Of a DNA stretch of 64,000 nt, positions 1 through 9,278 are shown piece after piece. The position numbers were made by a program, and so were the translations under genes. The notes beneath the pieces are model-generated. The model was not told where the DNA came from, made no database searches, and saw only the letters and a program-made list of their open reading frames with translations. Source of the stretch: Polyangiaceae bacterium (lineage in GTDB: Bacteria > Myxococcota_A > Polyangia > Polyangiales > Polyangiaceae); assembly GCA_947475525.1 (NCBI GenBank), contig CANJMI010000002.1, positions 124,001 to 188,000 of the forward strand, written 5' to 3'. Positions within the stretch are counted from its first letter, which is position 1. The number at the start of each line of letters is the position of its first letter.

Positions 1-326
1 GCTGTGACGAAGAGTTGGATTTGGTTGTAGGGGACCGCGATCGCGGAACCGTTGGCCGAGTCGGTGTAATCCGTCAGCAGGATCTCGGTGACGTCGTCGG
101 GGCTATGGCCGAGCGGACCGCCAAGCCGCTCGTGAATGGCTTCGCCGAGTCGGGCGATACGCACCGCAATGGGCTCGAGAGCGGTGTCGTACGTGATGTG
201 AAAGTGGCGGGTCTCGAGGGTCCAACGGTCAAGCTTCGGATCGTTTTCTGCGTGCGCATCCACCGCGAGCGTCGCCCCGATCAAACCGACCAGAAAGCGA
301 ACGGAGCTGCGACGCACGACCGGCAC
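1..326 (-). CDS. Secreted protein, N-terminal part (runs off window edge)
   Basis: An open minus-strand frame runs from a GTG at 326 (alternative GTG at 317) to the left edge without a stop, so only about 108 residues are visible. The N-terminus is a signal peptide: VRRSSVRF, a hydrophobic stretch, then a likely cleavage site after VDAHA. The mature part contains LETRHFHITYD and EILLTDYTDSANGSA. This pattern resembles large myxobacterial secreted proteins with a peptidase-MA-like start and a later beta-propeller or barrel, but that assignment is from memory of the pattern and not certain. It starts 9 bases after the PilZ gene stop, so the two are probably co-transcribed. Confidence 0.6.
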   Translation of the reverse strand, partial: MPVVRRSSVRFLVGLIGATLAVDAHAENDPKLDRWTLETRHFHITYDTALEPIAVRIARLGEAIHERLGGPLGHSPDDVTEILLTDYTDSANGSAIAVPYNQIQLFVT

Positions 327-334
327 GCCGTCGA

Positions 335-1354
335 TCAGAGGTCGTCGTAAAAAATCGGCTCGCGATTGCGGACGTAGCGGTACACGAGCTGACGGCCTTC
401 AGGGGAGATCCGCGTCACGCGAGTGCCGAAACCAGGTTCGCTCTCGCCGCTGCGGGTGTCGCGTGTCCACTGCACGACGCCGTCCGCCTCGAACTCGAGG
501 TCCCCGGGCAGATGCACGCGCAGTCCGATCGCCTGGCCGACTTTCGGAATTTGGTACGTCGCCACGAAAAGACCGCCGTGCTCGATCACGTCATTGCCGC
601 TCAGGCCCTTGTAGAAATTCGAGCCGGAGTGGGCGCCGAGCTCGACGTCGATTCGCTTCGTGCCATCGGCGAGTACCGGCGCGCCGGCTGACCCTGCCAC
701 GGCCTCCTTCTCTTTCGATAGCGCGACGGGAACTGCGGCGACGTCGCTCGTCTTCCCGCTGCGTCGCGTCGACTTTGGTGCGGCCTCGACGGGCTCCGCT
801 TTGAGGTGCGCACTCGGCTTCGGCTCCGGCGCGCTGACCGCACTCGACACCGCGATGCCGAAGCTCGGTTCGCTGCGTTCGGTCGCCGAGATTGTCTGCG
901 CGGGCTGCGCAGCCTTGCGCGCCGATTTTGGTGCTTCTTCGGCCTTTGCGACCGGTTTCGCTTCCGGTTTCGCTTCCGGTTTTGCCTCGACTCGCGTCTG
1001 AGGCCTCGGCGCGGTCGACCCCGCAGCTTCTGCTGCCTTCAGGGCCTTCGAGAGCGCGAACATCTTGCTGAGTGAGCTCGCGACAGCCTCCATCGCGGCA
1101 TCGACCGACGGGTGGTCTTGGCCAACCTCCTGCAGCGAATCGAGGACCCCGCGCACCGCTTCGAGGGCAGCATCGATTTCCTGGGCGCTGCCGGTCCCTT
1201 GTTTCTCGACGCGGTGCAGAACGCCCATCGTCTTGGCGATTGGCGCCGCAATGTCGAGGAGCTTCTCGGGGACGTTGTCGCCCGTCTGAAGTGCTTCCAA
1301 TGCTTGCGAGAGCGTATTGCGGGCCTTGAGAGCGAGTTCCTTCGGGTCGACCAT
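335..1354 (-). CDS. PilZ domain protein with Ala/Pro/Lys-rich linker
   Basis: This encodes 339 residues. The ATG at 1354 (MVDPKELALK) is chosen because the longer frame upstream reads antisense into ftsE. Residues 1-110 are predicted helical. Residues about 110-230 are a low-complexity Ala/Pro/Lys/Glu linker containing tandem EAKP repeats. Residues about 233-339 are a PilZ fold of the myxobacterial TIGR02266 type, with GLSGNDVIEHGGLFVAT, the VVQWTR strand and a C-terminal IFYDDL. The classical RxxxR arginines for c-di-GMP are not obvious, so it may act as a scaffold rather than a c-di-GMP sensor. It is divergent from ftsE across about 100 bases. Confidence 0.8.
   Translation of the reverse strand: MVDPKELALKARNTLSQALEALQTGDNVPEKLLDIAAPIAKTMGVLHRVEKQGTGSAQEIDAALEAVRGVLDSLQEVGQDHPSVDAAMEAVASSLSKMFALSKALKAAEAAGSTAPRPQTRVEAKPEAKPEAKPVAKAEEAPKSARKAAQPAQTISATERSEPSFGIAVSSAVSAPEPKPSAHLKAEPVEAAPKSTRRSGKTSDVAAVPVALSKEKEAVAGSAGAPVLADGTKRIDVELGAHSGSNFYKGLSGNDVIEHGGLFVATYQIPKVGQAIGLRVHLPGDLEFEADGVVQWTRDTRSGESEPGFGTRVTRISPEGRQLVYRYVRNREPIFYDDL
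952..987 (-). repeat. Three tandem 12-bp units in the PilZ protein linker
   Basis: Three consecutive copies of a 12-base unit (ccggtttcgctt, the third copy diverged by three bases) encode EAKP-type repeats in the disordered linker of the PilZ protein. Such in-frame repeats can expand or contract without a frameshift, changing linker length. Confidence 0.7.
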
Positions 1355-1457
1355 GACTTTCGAAGAGGAGACTACCAAATCTCCGCGCGGGGAAGTGGGC
1401 GGATTCCGCAGCCGAAAAGTTTCCCCTGTGGGACCTCGCTTGTTACGTCGTAGTGCG

Positions 1458-2267
1458 ATGCGATCGGTGAGTACCCTCAAGGGCAATGGAAGCCCGTCTG
1501 ACGGCCGTAAGGCCCGAAGATTCGACCCCACCGCAGCCGACAAACCGATCCTCGTCATCGAGGACGTGTGCAAATCGTACCGGGCGGACCAGCCCGTTCT
1601 TCGCTCGTTGTCGCTCACCATCGAGCGCGGCGAGTTCGTTTTCATCACCGGGCCGTCGGGTTCCGGGAAGAGCACGATGTTGCGAATGCTCTACCGCGCG
1701 GAGCTCCCCGACGACGGCACCATCCGCTTCATGGGACGTGACATCTCCCGCCTCACGCCCGAGTCGATCCCCGCGTTGCGGCGCAACATCGGCATCGTTT
1801 TCCAAGACTTCAAGCTCGTTCCTGATTGGTCGGCCTTCGAGAATGTCGCCATCGCGCTCGAGGTGCTCGGACTCCCGACTCGCATCATTCGCGCTCGGGT
1901 AGGCGCGGTGCTCGAGCGTGTTGGCCTCGTCGGCAAAGGCGGGATCAGAACCTCTGCCCTTTCGGGGGGTGAGCAACAACGCGTTGCGATAGCGCGAGCG
2001 ATCGTGGCCGAGCCGGCACTCGTCTTGGCGGACGAACCGACCGGTAATCTCGACCCGCTCCTCGCCGTCGACATCCTCGGGCTCTTCGAGGACATTCATG
2101 AATCCGGCACCACGGTTTTGTTCGCTACCCACGACCGCACGTTGCTCGACGTGCGCGCGCGGCGCGTGGTCGTCCTCGACGAAGGTAAGGCCTCCGACGC
2201 GAAGTCGGGTCTCGGTTCGCTCGACTGGAACGACGATGGGACGAGCGGCATCCGCGTGGCCGTGTAG
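1458..2267 (+). CDS. ftsE: Cell division ATP-binding protein FtsE
   Basis: This is the ABC-type ATPase of the FtsEX complex, which couples ATP hydrolysis at the divisome to periplasmic peptidoglycan hydrolysis. All nucleotide-binding motifs are present: Walker A GPSGSGKST, signature LSGGEQQR, Walker B LVLADEPTGNLD and the H-loop ATHD. The ATG at 1458 gives 269 residues, somewhat longer than the usual 220-230. The extra N-terminal 30 residues precede the core at KPILVIEDVCKSY and may not all be translated. It is followed after 9 bases by ftsX and then an EnvC-like gene, which is strong context for FtsE rather than another ABC ATPase. Confidence 0.93.
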   Translation: MRSVSTLKGNGSPSDGRKARRFDPTAADKPILVIEDVCKSYRADQPVLRSLSLTIERGEFVFITGPSGSGKSTMLRMLYRAELPDDGTIRFMGRDISRLTPESIPALRRNIGIVFQDFKLVPDWSAFENVAIALEVLGLPTRIIRARVGAVLERVGLVGKGGIRTSALSGGEQQRVAIARAIVAEPALVLADEPTGNLDPLLAVDILGLFEDIHESGTTVLFATHDRTLLDVRARRVVVLDEGKASDAKSGLGSLDWNDDGTSGIRVAV

Positions 2268-2276
2268 GAATTCCAC

Positions 2277-3164
2277 ATGAGCGACACCGGACCAACCTAC
2301 CGATTCCTTGGCACATGGCGTGCGGGCCGCAGCAACTGGCGGCTTCAGGTAATGTCTGTGTTTTCGCTGGCCGTGGCGTTCGTTTGCCTGGCGTCGGCGC
2401 TGCTTGTCGTGACGAATCTCGCCGCCGTCCGTGACCGCTGGTCCCGCGCCGGTCGAGCCACGGTCTACCTCCGCGACGATGCCTCCAAGGAGGACATCCA
2501 AGCCCTCGTCAAGGCGCTCGAGTCGACGCATGGCGTGAAGAGGGCGCGCTTCGTTAGTCGCGAAGATGCGCGCAACGAGATCGTTCAATCCGGCGGCGAT
2601 GACCAACTGGCCGCCCTTCCAGTCGATGCCTTCCCGACTTCGGTCGAGCTTGCCTTCGACGACTCCGTGGACGATGCAGGCCTGGGTGTCATGGCGCTCA
2701 AGCTCCGTGCTCTGCCGAGCGTGGAGACCGTCGAGACCTATCAGCGTTGGACCGAGCGCCTCTCCTCGCTTCTGCGTGGAGGCGTGACCGCGAGTCTCTT
2801 TCTCGCTTTCGTCGTGTTCGCTGCGGTCGTCAGCGTCGTCGCTTCGACCATGCGACTTTTGCTCGAGCGCCGAAGGCTCGAAGTGGAGGTGCTCCGACTC
2901 GTGGGCGCGACTTCCCAGTTCGTCTGTCGCCCGTTCATCGTCGAAGGCGCGCTCCAAGGCGCGAGCGGCGCCGCGGGTGCAATTTTGCTGCTCGGCGTGC
3001 TCTACAGCATCGTCAGCGGGCGCTTCGATCGCGAACTCGCGACGCTGTTCGGCGTGCATCCGTCCTTCTTGCCGTGGCCGACCATGATGCTGATGGTCTC
3101 CGTCGGCGGGCTGCTCGGTGGCACGACGGCGTGGCTCAGTCTCCGCAAGGTGGTTCGGATCTGA
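2277..3164 (+). CDS. ftsX: Cell division protein FtsX
   Basis: This is the permease-like partner of FtsE, 295 residues. It has the FtsX layout: a cytoplasmic N-terminus, TM1 at about 24-46, a periplasmic domain of about 120 residues (ATVYLRDDAS through VETYQRWTERL) that should bind the hydrolase activator, then three TM segments at roughly 165-190, 215-240 and 262-285. The LERRRLEVEVLRLVGAT segment between TM2 and TM3 is the typical FtsX coupling region. It lies 9 bases after ftsE and 1 base before the EnvC-like gene, so the three form one operon. Confidence 0.92.
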   Translation: MSDTGPTYRFLGTWRAGRSNWRLQVMSVFSLAVAFVCLASALLVVTNLAAVRDRWSRAGRATVYLRDDASKEDIQALVKALESTHGVKRARFVSREDARNEIVQSGGDDQLAALPVDAFPTSVELAFDDSVDDAGLGVMALKLRALPSVETVETYQRWTERLSSLLRGGVTASLFLAFVVFAAVVSVVASTMRLLLERRRLEVEVLRLVGATSQFVCRPFIVEGALQGASGAAGAILLLGVLYSIVSGRFDRELATLFGVHPSFLPWPTMMLMVSVGGLLGGTTAWLSLRKVVRI

Positions 3165-3165
3165 G

Positions 3166-4191
3166 ATGCCGACGCTGCGCTACCCAGATGAGGGGCGCAC
3201 CGCCGCGAAGCGGAGCGTCGTGGGCCTGTGTGTTGCCCTGCTCGTTGCGGGGTCGGCGGGCGCCTACGTGCCGAGTTCACCGCCCGCCCAAGCGCCGACT
3301 CCGGCCGAGTCGAGCGCCGCGCGAGAGACCGAGTCTGCTTCGTCGGCCGATTTCGACACGATTGTCACGCGCCTCGAGCACCGCGAACGGGCGCTCGAAC
3401 GCGAGCTCGCAGAGGTTGGCCCACGGCTCGACCTCATCGAAAAACGGGTCATCGCGCGCGGTCGTCAGTATTACCGACTCGTTCGAATCGGCATGCTTCC
3501 GGTCGGCGGGGGCTTCGACGGGCTCGTTGATCACGCGACGAAGGTGGAGCGTCTTCGCGCCGCCCTCGCGCGCGACCTCGCCATCGACACCGATCTTCGC
3601 GACCGGCAATCGAGCGCCCGCAAGGAGTTGCGAACGGTGCGAACCGAGCGGGCCCCGATGCTCGTTCAACGGGAGGCCATGAAGCAGGCGCAGCACGTCA
3701 TGCAGGAAGCCGACGACCGCCGGGACGCATTCCAACGCGCTTTCGGTAACTCCACCGAGCCGCCTCAGACGGCCGTCTACGGCGCCGACACCGGGCCACT
3801 CGCGGCCGACCCGAACTCGAAGTTCGCCCAGATGCGCGGCCGCCTCTCGTTTCCTCTCGCCGGACGAGCCACCGTGACTCAGAAGGACAAGTCCACCACC
3901 GCACTGCAGCTCCGTGCGAGCCGCGACACCGCTGTGCGCGCGGTGTATCCCGGCACCGTCGCCTTCGCAGGTGAGACCGATCGCGGCATCACCGTCGTCA
4001 TCGATCACGGAGACCACTACTTCTCGACCTACGGCAATCTGCAGCGGCTCGACGTCAAGATCGGCGATGCGCTGTCCGAGCGCGCACGTATCGGTTGGGT
4101 CAATCGCCGCGGATCGAAGCCGCCGTTGCTCCACTTCGAGTTGCGCCGCGGCAGCGCGGTCCTTGAAGCGGGCCCGTGGCTCGGCCTGTGA
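3166..4191 (+). CDS. EnvC-like coiled-coil/LytM (M23) protein, probable amidase activator
   Basis: This encodes 341 residues starting at the ATG one base after ftsX. An N-terminal hydrophobic segment (VVGLCVALLVAGSAGAY) acts as signal peptide or anchor. A coiled coil covers about residues 55-200 (TRLEHRERALERELAEV and onwards), and a LytM/M23 domain covers about 240-341. The peptidase is degenerate: the first metal motif HxxxD is not recognisable (LQLRASRDTAVRA), the central His is replaced in FSTYGNL, and only one His remains in LLHFELR. Loss of the zinc site is the hallmark of EnvC/NlpD activators, and EnvC binds FtsX in the periplasm. Activation of a cell-wall amidase under FtsEX control is therefore the best reading. 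Confidence 0.82.
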   Translation: MPTLRYPDEGRTAAKRSVVGLCVALLVAGSAGAYVPSSPPAQAPTPAESSAARETESASSADFDTIVTRLEHRERALERELAEVGPRLDLIEKRVIARGRQYYRLVRIGMLPVGGGFDGLVDHATKVERLRAALARDLAIDTDLRDRQSSARKELRTVRTERAPMLVQREAMKQAQHVMQEADDRRDAFQRAFGNSTEPPQTAVYGADTGPLAADPNSKFAQMRGRLSFPLAGRATVTQKDKSTTALQLRASRDTAVRAVYPGTVAFAGETDRGITVVIDHGDHYFSTYGNLQRLDVKIGDALSERARIGWVNRRGSKPPLLHFELRRGSAVLEAGPWLGL

Positions 4192-4244
4192 CGTGCGACT
4201 TCTGCGAGGTTTGACCTCGTTGCATGGTAGCGTGAACAACGTTC

Positions 4245-5447
4245 ATGGTACTGACCGAGCCGAGCCTCTCCGGGGCTGCTAGCGCCGTAAGGATCAGCGT
4301 TTTTGCTGCTCTTCAGTCGCGGATGGATGCCTACCGCCTCGCGGGAGGAGAGCTCATCCCGCTGCAGATCGGCGACACGTATCTCGCGCCTCCGTCGGCG
4401 GCGCTTGCCGCGGCGTCGGAGCCCCGCGCGCTGTCCACGTATGGAGCCGTGCCCGGGTTGCTCGAGCTTCGTTCTGCGCTCGCCTCTCGCTTGGCCGCGA
4501 AGGGCCACGCATCGGTGCAAGGCCCGGCCGAGGTGCACGTCGGAGCGGGCTGTACGCATGCGCTCTTCTGCGCCGCGCGTTCCGTGCTCGACCCGGGCGA
4601 TGAAGTCCTCGTCGTGACGCCGCATTGGCCGCTCATCACCGGCGTCTTTTCGACGGCGGCCGCAGTGCCGGTCGAAGTGCCGCTCACCCAAGGCTTGTTT
4701 GCGGCCCCTCGACTCGACATTGGGCGGGCGCTTCATGGCGCGGTTACCCCCCGAACTCGCGCGGTCTACTTCAGCACGCCGAGCAATCCAGACGGCTACG
4801 TCTTCTCGCTCGCCGACCTCGAGGCGGTGGCTGCTTTCGCGTTGGAATTCAATCTCTGGGTGTTCTCCGATGAGGTCTACGCCGACTTCGTTTACGACGG
4901 TCACCACGAGCCGTTTGCGAACCTCCCAGGGATGGCCGCTCGCACGGTAACCGGGCACTCGCTCTCGAAGAGCCACGCGCTAGCGGGTGCCCGCATCGGC
5001 TATGTCACGGGCCCCTCCCGGGTGATCGACGCGACGCGCCGCATGTCGAATCACACCATCTACAACGTACCGGTGCCGATGCAGCGCGTCGCACATGCGG
5101 CGATCCTTACCGGCGAGGCCTTCGTGGCTGAGGCGCGTGACCTCTACCGTGACGCGCGCGACAAGACCTCGGCCGCCTTGTTGCGGCATGGGCTCCGGCA
5201 TCACCTGCCGCGCGGCGGAAGCTTTGTTTTCGTCGATCTCGCTCCGCGTCTTTCAGGTCATACGGTTCAACGTGCGCTCGAGCTTGCGGTCGACCACGGC
5301 GTGTTGATCGCCCCGGGCGACGCGTTCGGAGCGGCCCACGCAACTTCGGTTCGACTCTGTTTCACGGGCGTGCCCATCGGGGACGTGCTGCGCGGCGTCG
5401 AGCGACTGGCAACGGCTCTCGACGCGCTCTCACTGGAGAATCCCTGA
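4245..5447 (+). CDS. PLP-dependent aminotransferase class I/II
   Basis: This encodes 400 residues with a fold-type I aminotransferase signature. Visible elements are the STPSNPDGYVF segment (substrate/PLP-binding Asn), SDEVYADFVYDG (Asp for the pyridine nitrogen), HSLSKSHALAGARIGY with the Schiff-base Lys in SLSK, and RLCFTG with the carboxylate-binding Arg. The substrate cannot be read from the sequence. Its stop overlaps the start of the downstream RND exporter (TGATG), suggesting translational coupling. A functional link between the two is not evident. Confidence 0.85.
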   Translation: MVLTEPSLSGAASAVRISVFAALQSRMDAYRLAGGELIPLQIGDTYLAPPSAALAAASEPRALSTYGAVPGLLELRSALASRLAAKGHASVQGPAEVHVGAGCTHALFCAARSVLDPGDEVLVVTPHWPLITGVFSTAAAVPVEVPLTQGLFAAPRLDIGRALHGAVTPRTRAVYFSTPSNPDGYVFSLADLEAVAAFALEFNLWVFSDEVYADFVYDGHHEPFANLPGMAARTVTGHSLSKSHALAGARIGYVTGPSRVIDATRRMSNHTIYNVPVPMQRVAHAAILTGEAFVAEARDLYRDARDKTSAALLRHGLRHHLPRGGSFVFVDLAPRLSGHTVQRALELAVDHGVLIAPGDAFGAAHATSVRLCFTGVPIGDVLRGVERLATALDALSLENP

Positions 5448-8290
5448 TGATGGAATCACTCGCGCGACACTTGATTCGCAAGTCCGTCGCCTGGTCGGTC
5501 GTGATTGTCACCGTCGTGGTCACGTTGCTTGCCGGTTGGCAGGCGACGCGCGTTGACCAGGACGATGACGTCCTCAAGTTTTTGCCCCGCGGGAATCGCG
5601 ACATTGCAAAATTTCGCGAGATAAACGAGCGATTTGGCGGCCTAGACGTCGCGCTCGTGGGGATCGAAGTTCCCGATGCGCTCGACCCTGCGTTTCTCGG
5701 CAAGCTCCGAACGCTGACCAAGACGCTGAATGAGGAGCCGCCGATCGCGTACGCGTTGAGTCTCGCGAACGTCGAGGACTTTACACTCGAGAAGGGCGGC
5801 GCTCGCGTCGACTACCTCGTTGGCGACTTGCCGACGGGCGACGCCGCGAAGGGTGCGCTGCGCGACAAGGTGATGAGCCGCGAGCACGTCGTCGGAAACC
5901 TCATCTCGAAAGACGGACGGTCGGTCCTCCTCTACAACTTCGGCAAGCACGGAACGAGCCCGCGCGAGCTCTCGGCGACGGTGAAAAAACGGGTCGAAGA
6001 AGTGTTCCCCGACGTGCCGAAGTACTGGGGCGGCGCCCCCTTCGTGTCGACCTACATCTACGACGTCACGCAAGCCGACATGCGGAAGCTCACGCCATGG
6101 GCGATCCTCGTGAAGCTAATCATCGTGCTGCTCGTGTTTCGCAATGCCATCGGCGTGCTGCTCACGATCGCGTCAGCCGGCATCGGCATCGTGATCGCGC
6201 AAGGCTTGATGGGTGCGACGCGCACTCCCGCGAATGTGGTTCTCGGTTCGCTGCCGGTCATCCTCTTCGCGCTCGGGAGCGCCTACGTCACTCACGTTGT
6301 CGTGCACTATTTTGGTAAGCGGGCGACGCTCGAGGCGAATGAAGCGGTCGTCGAGACTCTTCGCGAGGTCGGGCCTCCCGTGCTCGGCGCGGGTCTCATC
6401 ACTGCGGCGGGCTTGTTCTCTTTTTGCGCGATGGACATAGGTCCCCTGCGCGAGTTCGGGCTCTTCGCGGGTATTGGAATCCTCATCGCGCTGACGCTCT
6501 CGCTCACGTTCGTGCCCGCGGTGCTCGCGCTGACCGGTGCCCGTGCCCCAGCCGTGGGCGGTGGACGCTTCCAGAACGCGCTCGGCTCATTCGCAGCGAG
6601 GATGGTGACGAAGCGTCGGGTCGTCATCGCGGTGATTGCGGCGGTCGCGCTTGTCTCCGGCGTGCTGACGATGCGGGTCGATGCGCGCATGGAAGCCTCG
6701 GCCTTCTTCGGAAAAAACAGCCCGCCCGATCAAGCTGAGCGGTTCTTGCGCGACCGCTTCGGTGGCTCGCAGTTCATCCAGGTGGCTGTCGACGGCAACA
6801 TGAACGACGCGAACGTCCTCCGCGAGGTTCAGCGCGTCGCCGACGAGATTGCCCTCTTGCCGCACGTAAGCTCGGTGACCCACATCGGTCAGGTGCTCGC
6901 ACTGTCGGCGGACGCGATGGTTGGCGAACGTCGTATCCCGGCCACCACCGAACAGGTCTTGCCCCTCTACCGATTTCTCGCTGGTCGACCCTCAGTCAAG
7001 CAGCTCGTGGCCGAGGAACTCGATGGTCAGGGCGCGGAGCGGCGTCACGCCGTCATCCTCGTCAAAATCGACACGGATGATCACGTCGCCGTCGGCACAT
7101 TGCTCGCGCAAATCGAGCGTTTCGTCGCCGATCAGGCCATCGTCTCCTATCGCTTCCTCGGCCCACCGGCCGTGCTCTCCGCAGGCGATGACAAGGCTCG
7201 CCACGACCGAATTCGAGACGTCATCGCAGCCGAGATCCGCGCGATGCTCCGTGCCTTCGAGCTCGCCGTTCCTTCGCGCGAGGCCTTTCCTGCTGCACTC
7301 GCGAAGCCCGTCCCCAAAGCCGATCCGGTTGCGGTCGAGGAGCGGCTCGCGAGGCTACTTGCGAAGGTGGAGGACGACGAACTCGCGGCCGACGCCGGCG
7401 CCGTCGCGAAGTCCGTGGTGGCGCTCGGTCCGAGCCCCGATGAAGGGGAGCTCATCGCGGCCATCGCCCGTGCAATGGACGAAGACCCCAACTCCGACGA
7501 GATCGAGGACACGGCGGACGCAATCCGCGGCGCGGTCGATCAAGCCTGGCGCCCCGCTCTCGTGGGCGCCCGCGCAAGGGTGGTGCTCGCTGCCCTCGGC
7601 GTCGCGGTCCCCGATGGCGACACCGGTGAACGGCTCGTCGGACGGGTCGGCGAGGCGCTGCGCGATCTCGACAACACGACGGCCATCGTTTCGGCGCATG
7701 ACGGCAGCGCCGACGGCACCATTGGCTACAGCGTGAGCGGGACGCCCGTGCTGAACCGCGGCCTCTCGACCAGCGTTTTCGCGAACCAGTGGAAGAGCCT
7801 CGCGCTCTCCCTCGCGCTCGTCCTCGTGATCATGAGCGTGCTTTATCGCTCCGTCGCCGCAGGGCTCCTCGGGATTGCACCGACCGTCCTGACGCTGCTC
7901 GTGATCTACGGTTCCATGAACATCCTCGGGCTTCATCTCGAAGTGGGCACGTCGATGCTCGCGAGCTTGATCATCGGTGCCGGGGTCGATTACGGGGTGC
8001 ACTTTCTCGCGGGCTTTCGTGCCGCCCCCGGCGAGACGCTCGAGCTTGCGGCTACGCGGGCGGCGCGTCACTCGGGCGTCGCGAGCTTCTGCAATGCCAT
8101 CATGGTGAGCGCGGGATTTTTCGTGCTGACTCTCGGGGAGGCGCGGCCTCTAAAGACGGTAGGAGGACTGACTGGCGCGGCGATGCTCGTCGCCGCTGTA
8201 GCCACGTTCGTGGTCATCCCGGCGCTGGCCCGGCGCTCGCGTTACGGTCGCGATTCTGCGGACGGCGAGCACGGCGCGGCCGCGCAATGA
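5447..8290 (+). CDS. RND superfamily (MMPL-type) exporter
   Basis: This encodes 947 residues with two repeats of one TM helix, a large periplasmic loop and a block of about five TM helices. The first is TM1 at about 15-33 with its block near 215-365; the second is a helix near 398-415 with its block near 780-935. SSD/MMPL-like motifs such as GSAYVTHVVVHYFGKR and IIGAGVDYGVHFLAGFR are present. The second periplasmic loop is unusually long and Asp/Glu/Ala-rich (about residues 590-770). Related proteins export lipids or hydrophobic molecules (e.g. HpnN for hopanoids), but the substrate here is unknown. It is coupled to the preceding aminotransferase gene. Confidence 0.85.
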   Translation: MMESLARHLIRKSVAWSVVIVTVVVTLLAGWQATRVDQDDDVLKFLPRGNRDIAKFREINERFGGLDVALVGIEVPDALDPAFLGKLRTLTKTLNEEPPIAYALSLANVEDFTLEKGGARVDYLVGDLPTGDAAKGALRDKVMSREHVVGNLISKDGRSVLLYNFGKHGTSPRELSATVKKRVEEVFPDVPKYWGGAPFVSTYIYDVTQADMRKLTPWAILVKLIIVLLVFRNAIGVLLTIASAGIGIVIAQGLMGATRTPANVVLGSLPVILFALGSAYVTHVVVHYFGKRATLEANEAVVETLREVGPPVLGAGLITAAGLFSFCAMDIGPLREFGLFAGIGILIALTLSLTFVPAVLALTGARAPAVGGGRFQNALGSFAARMVTKRRVVIAVIAAVALVSGVLTMRVDARMEASAFFGKNSPPDQAERFLRDRFGGSQFIQVAVDGNMNDANVLREVQRVADEIALLPHVSSVTHIGQVLALSADAMVGERRIPATTEQVLPLYRFLAGRPSVKQLVAEELDGQGAERRHAVILVKIDTDDHVAVGTLLAQIERFVADQAIVSYRFLGPPAVLSAGDDKARHDRIRDVIAAEIRAMLRAFELAVPSREAFPAALAKPVPKADPVAVEERLARLLAKVEDDELAADAGAVAKSVVALGPSPDEGELIAAIARAMDEDPNSDEIEDTADAIRGAVDQAWRPALVGARARVVLAALGVAVPDGDTGERLVGRVGEALRDLDNTTAIVSAHDGSADGTIGYSVSGTPVLNRGLSTSVFANQWKSLALSLALVLVIMSVLYRSVAAGLLGIAPTVLTLLVIYGSMNILGLHLEVGTSMLASLIIGAGVDYGVHFLAGFRAAPGETLELAATRAARHSGVASFCNAIMVSAGFFVLTLGEARPLKTVGGLTGAAMLVAAVATFVVIPALARRSRYGRDSADGEHGAAAQ

Positions 8291-8359
8291 GCGCGACGAT
8301 GCGGGATATTCGCGCTCGGTTCGGGTTTCCATTAGAGTTTCGAGCAGGAGCGATGTTCT

Positions 8360-9274
8360 GTGTCCGTCGGTGATCCGAAACCAGGAGATGTGATCGACAA
8401 GCGCTACCGACTCGAGTGCGAGATCGGTCGGGGCGGTCACGGCTTGGTATTTCGTGCCGCTGACCTCGAGCAGGGGCTCGACGTCGCCCTAAAAATCCTG
8501 AGCCAGTCGATCGCCGAAGACCCGCAATACACCGTGCGACTGTGGCGCGAAGCTCAGTCCCTGCAGGCTCTGTGGGGTTCGAGCGTCGTGCGGGTGTTTG
8601 GATTCGGGACCGACGAGGAGAACGGCTACGTCTACATGGCGATGGAGCTGCTCGTCGGCGAGACGCTGGCGGAGCACCTACGGGAACTCGAGCGCTTTGG
8701 CGATCGCATGAGTTCGTTTTGCGTCCTCGAGGCGCTCGACCCCGTCGCGCGGGCGCTCCACGCGGCGCACGAGCGCGGCATCATCCATCGTGACATCAAG
8801 CCGGCCAACATCATCTTGCTTCACCCGGAGGCGGGCGGTGGGACGCGCCTCATGGATTTCGGTCTCGCGAAGATCCAGGGCTCGATGCAGCTGACGCAAG
8901 CGGGCATGGTCGCGGGTTCACCGAGCTACATCGCTCCCGAAGTCTGGCGTGCGCAGCCGTTCGATCATCGCATCGACGTCTACTCCTTCGCGGGCGTGGT
9001 CTTCCGCGCTTTCGCAGGCGTGGCGCCGTTCGTGGGTGAGTCGATGGTCGACATCCTGATGGCCTCGACGATGGGTGAGCGCCCCCTCTTGTCGACGGTT
9101 CGGGCCGAGTTGCCGCCGGAGATCGACCCATGGATAAAGCGCGCGCTCGCGATCGATCCGAACGACCGATATGACTACGTGACGACGATGTGGAATGATC
9201 TCATTCGCATCGTGATGAACGGCACGGGCCCGAGCGCCGAGAAGGCGCGTCACTATTTTCAGCTTCCCGAATAG
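8360..9274 (+). CDS. Soluble Ser/Thr protein kinase (Hanks type)
   Basis: This encodes 304 residues, essentially a bare PknB-type kinase domain with no membrane or sensor segment. Motifs: glycine loop GRGGHGLVF, VALKIL with the ATP Lys, HRDIKPANI catalytic loop, DFGLAKI and an APE-like IAPEVW. All catalytic residues are intact. The start is a GTG preceded by the purine-rich gagcaggag. It lies 69 bases after the RND gene and is convergent with the TPR lipoprotein downstream, so it may be monocistronic. Confidence 0.9.
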   Translation: MSVGDPKPGDVIDKRYRLECEIGRGGHGLVFRAADLEQGLDVALKILSQSIAEDPQYTVRLWREAQSLQALWGSSVVRVFGFGTDEENGYVYMAMELLVGETLAEHLRELERFGDRMSSFCVLEALDPVARALHAAHERGIIHRDIKPANIILLHPEAGGGTRLMDFGLAKIQGSMQLTQAGMVAGSPSYIAPEVWRAQPFDHRIDVYSFAGVVFRAFAGVAPFVGESMVDILMASTMGERPLLSTVRAELPPEIDPWIKRALAIDPNDRYDYVTTMWNDLIRIVMNGTGPSAEKARHYFQLPE

Positions 9275-9278
9275 CGGC

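Noticed and set aside
1443-3059. Long minus-strand open frame (538 codons) opposite ftsE-ftsX
   Set aside because: It is antisense to two clear cell-division genes, has Arg/His/Glu-rich composition typical of shadow frames in high-GC DNA, and shows no recognisable domain.
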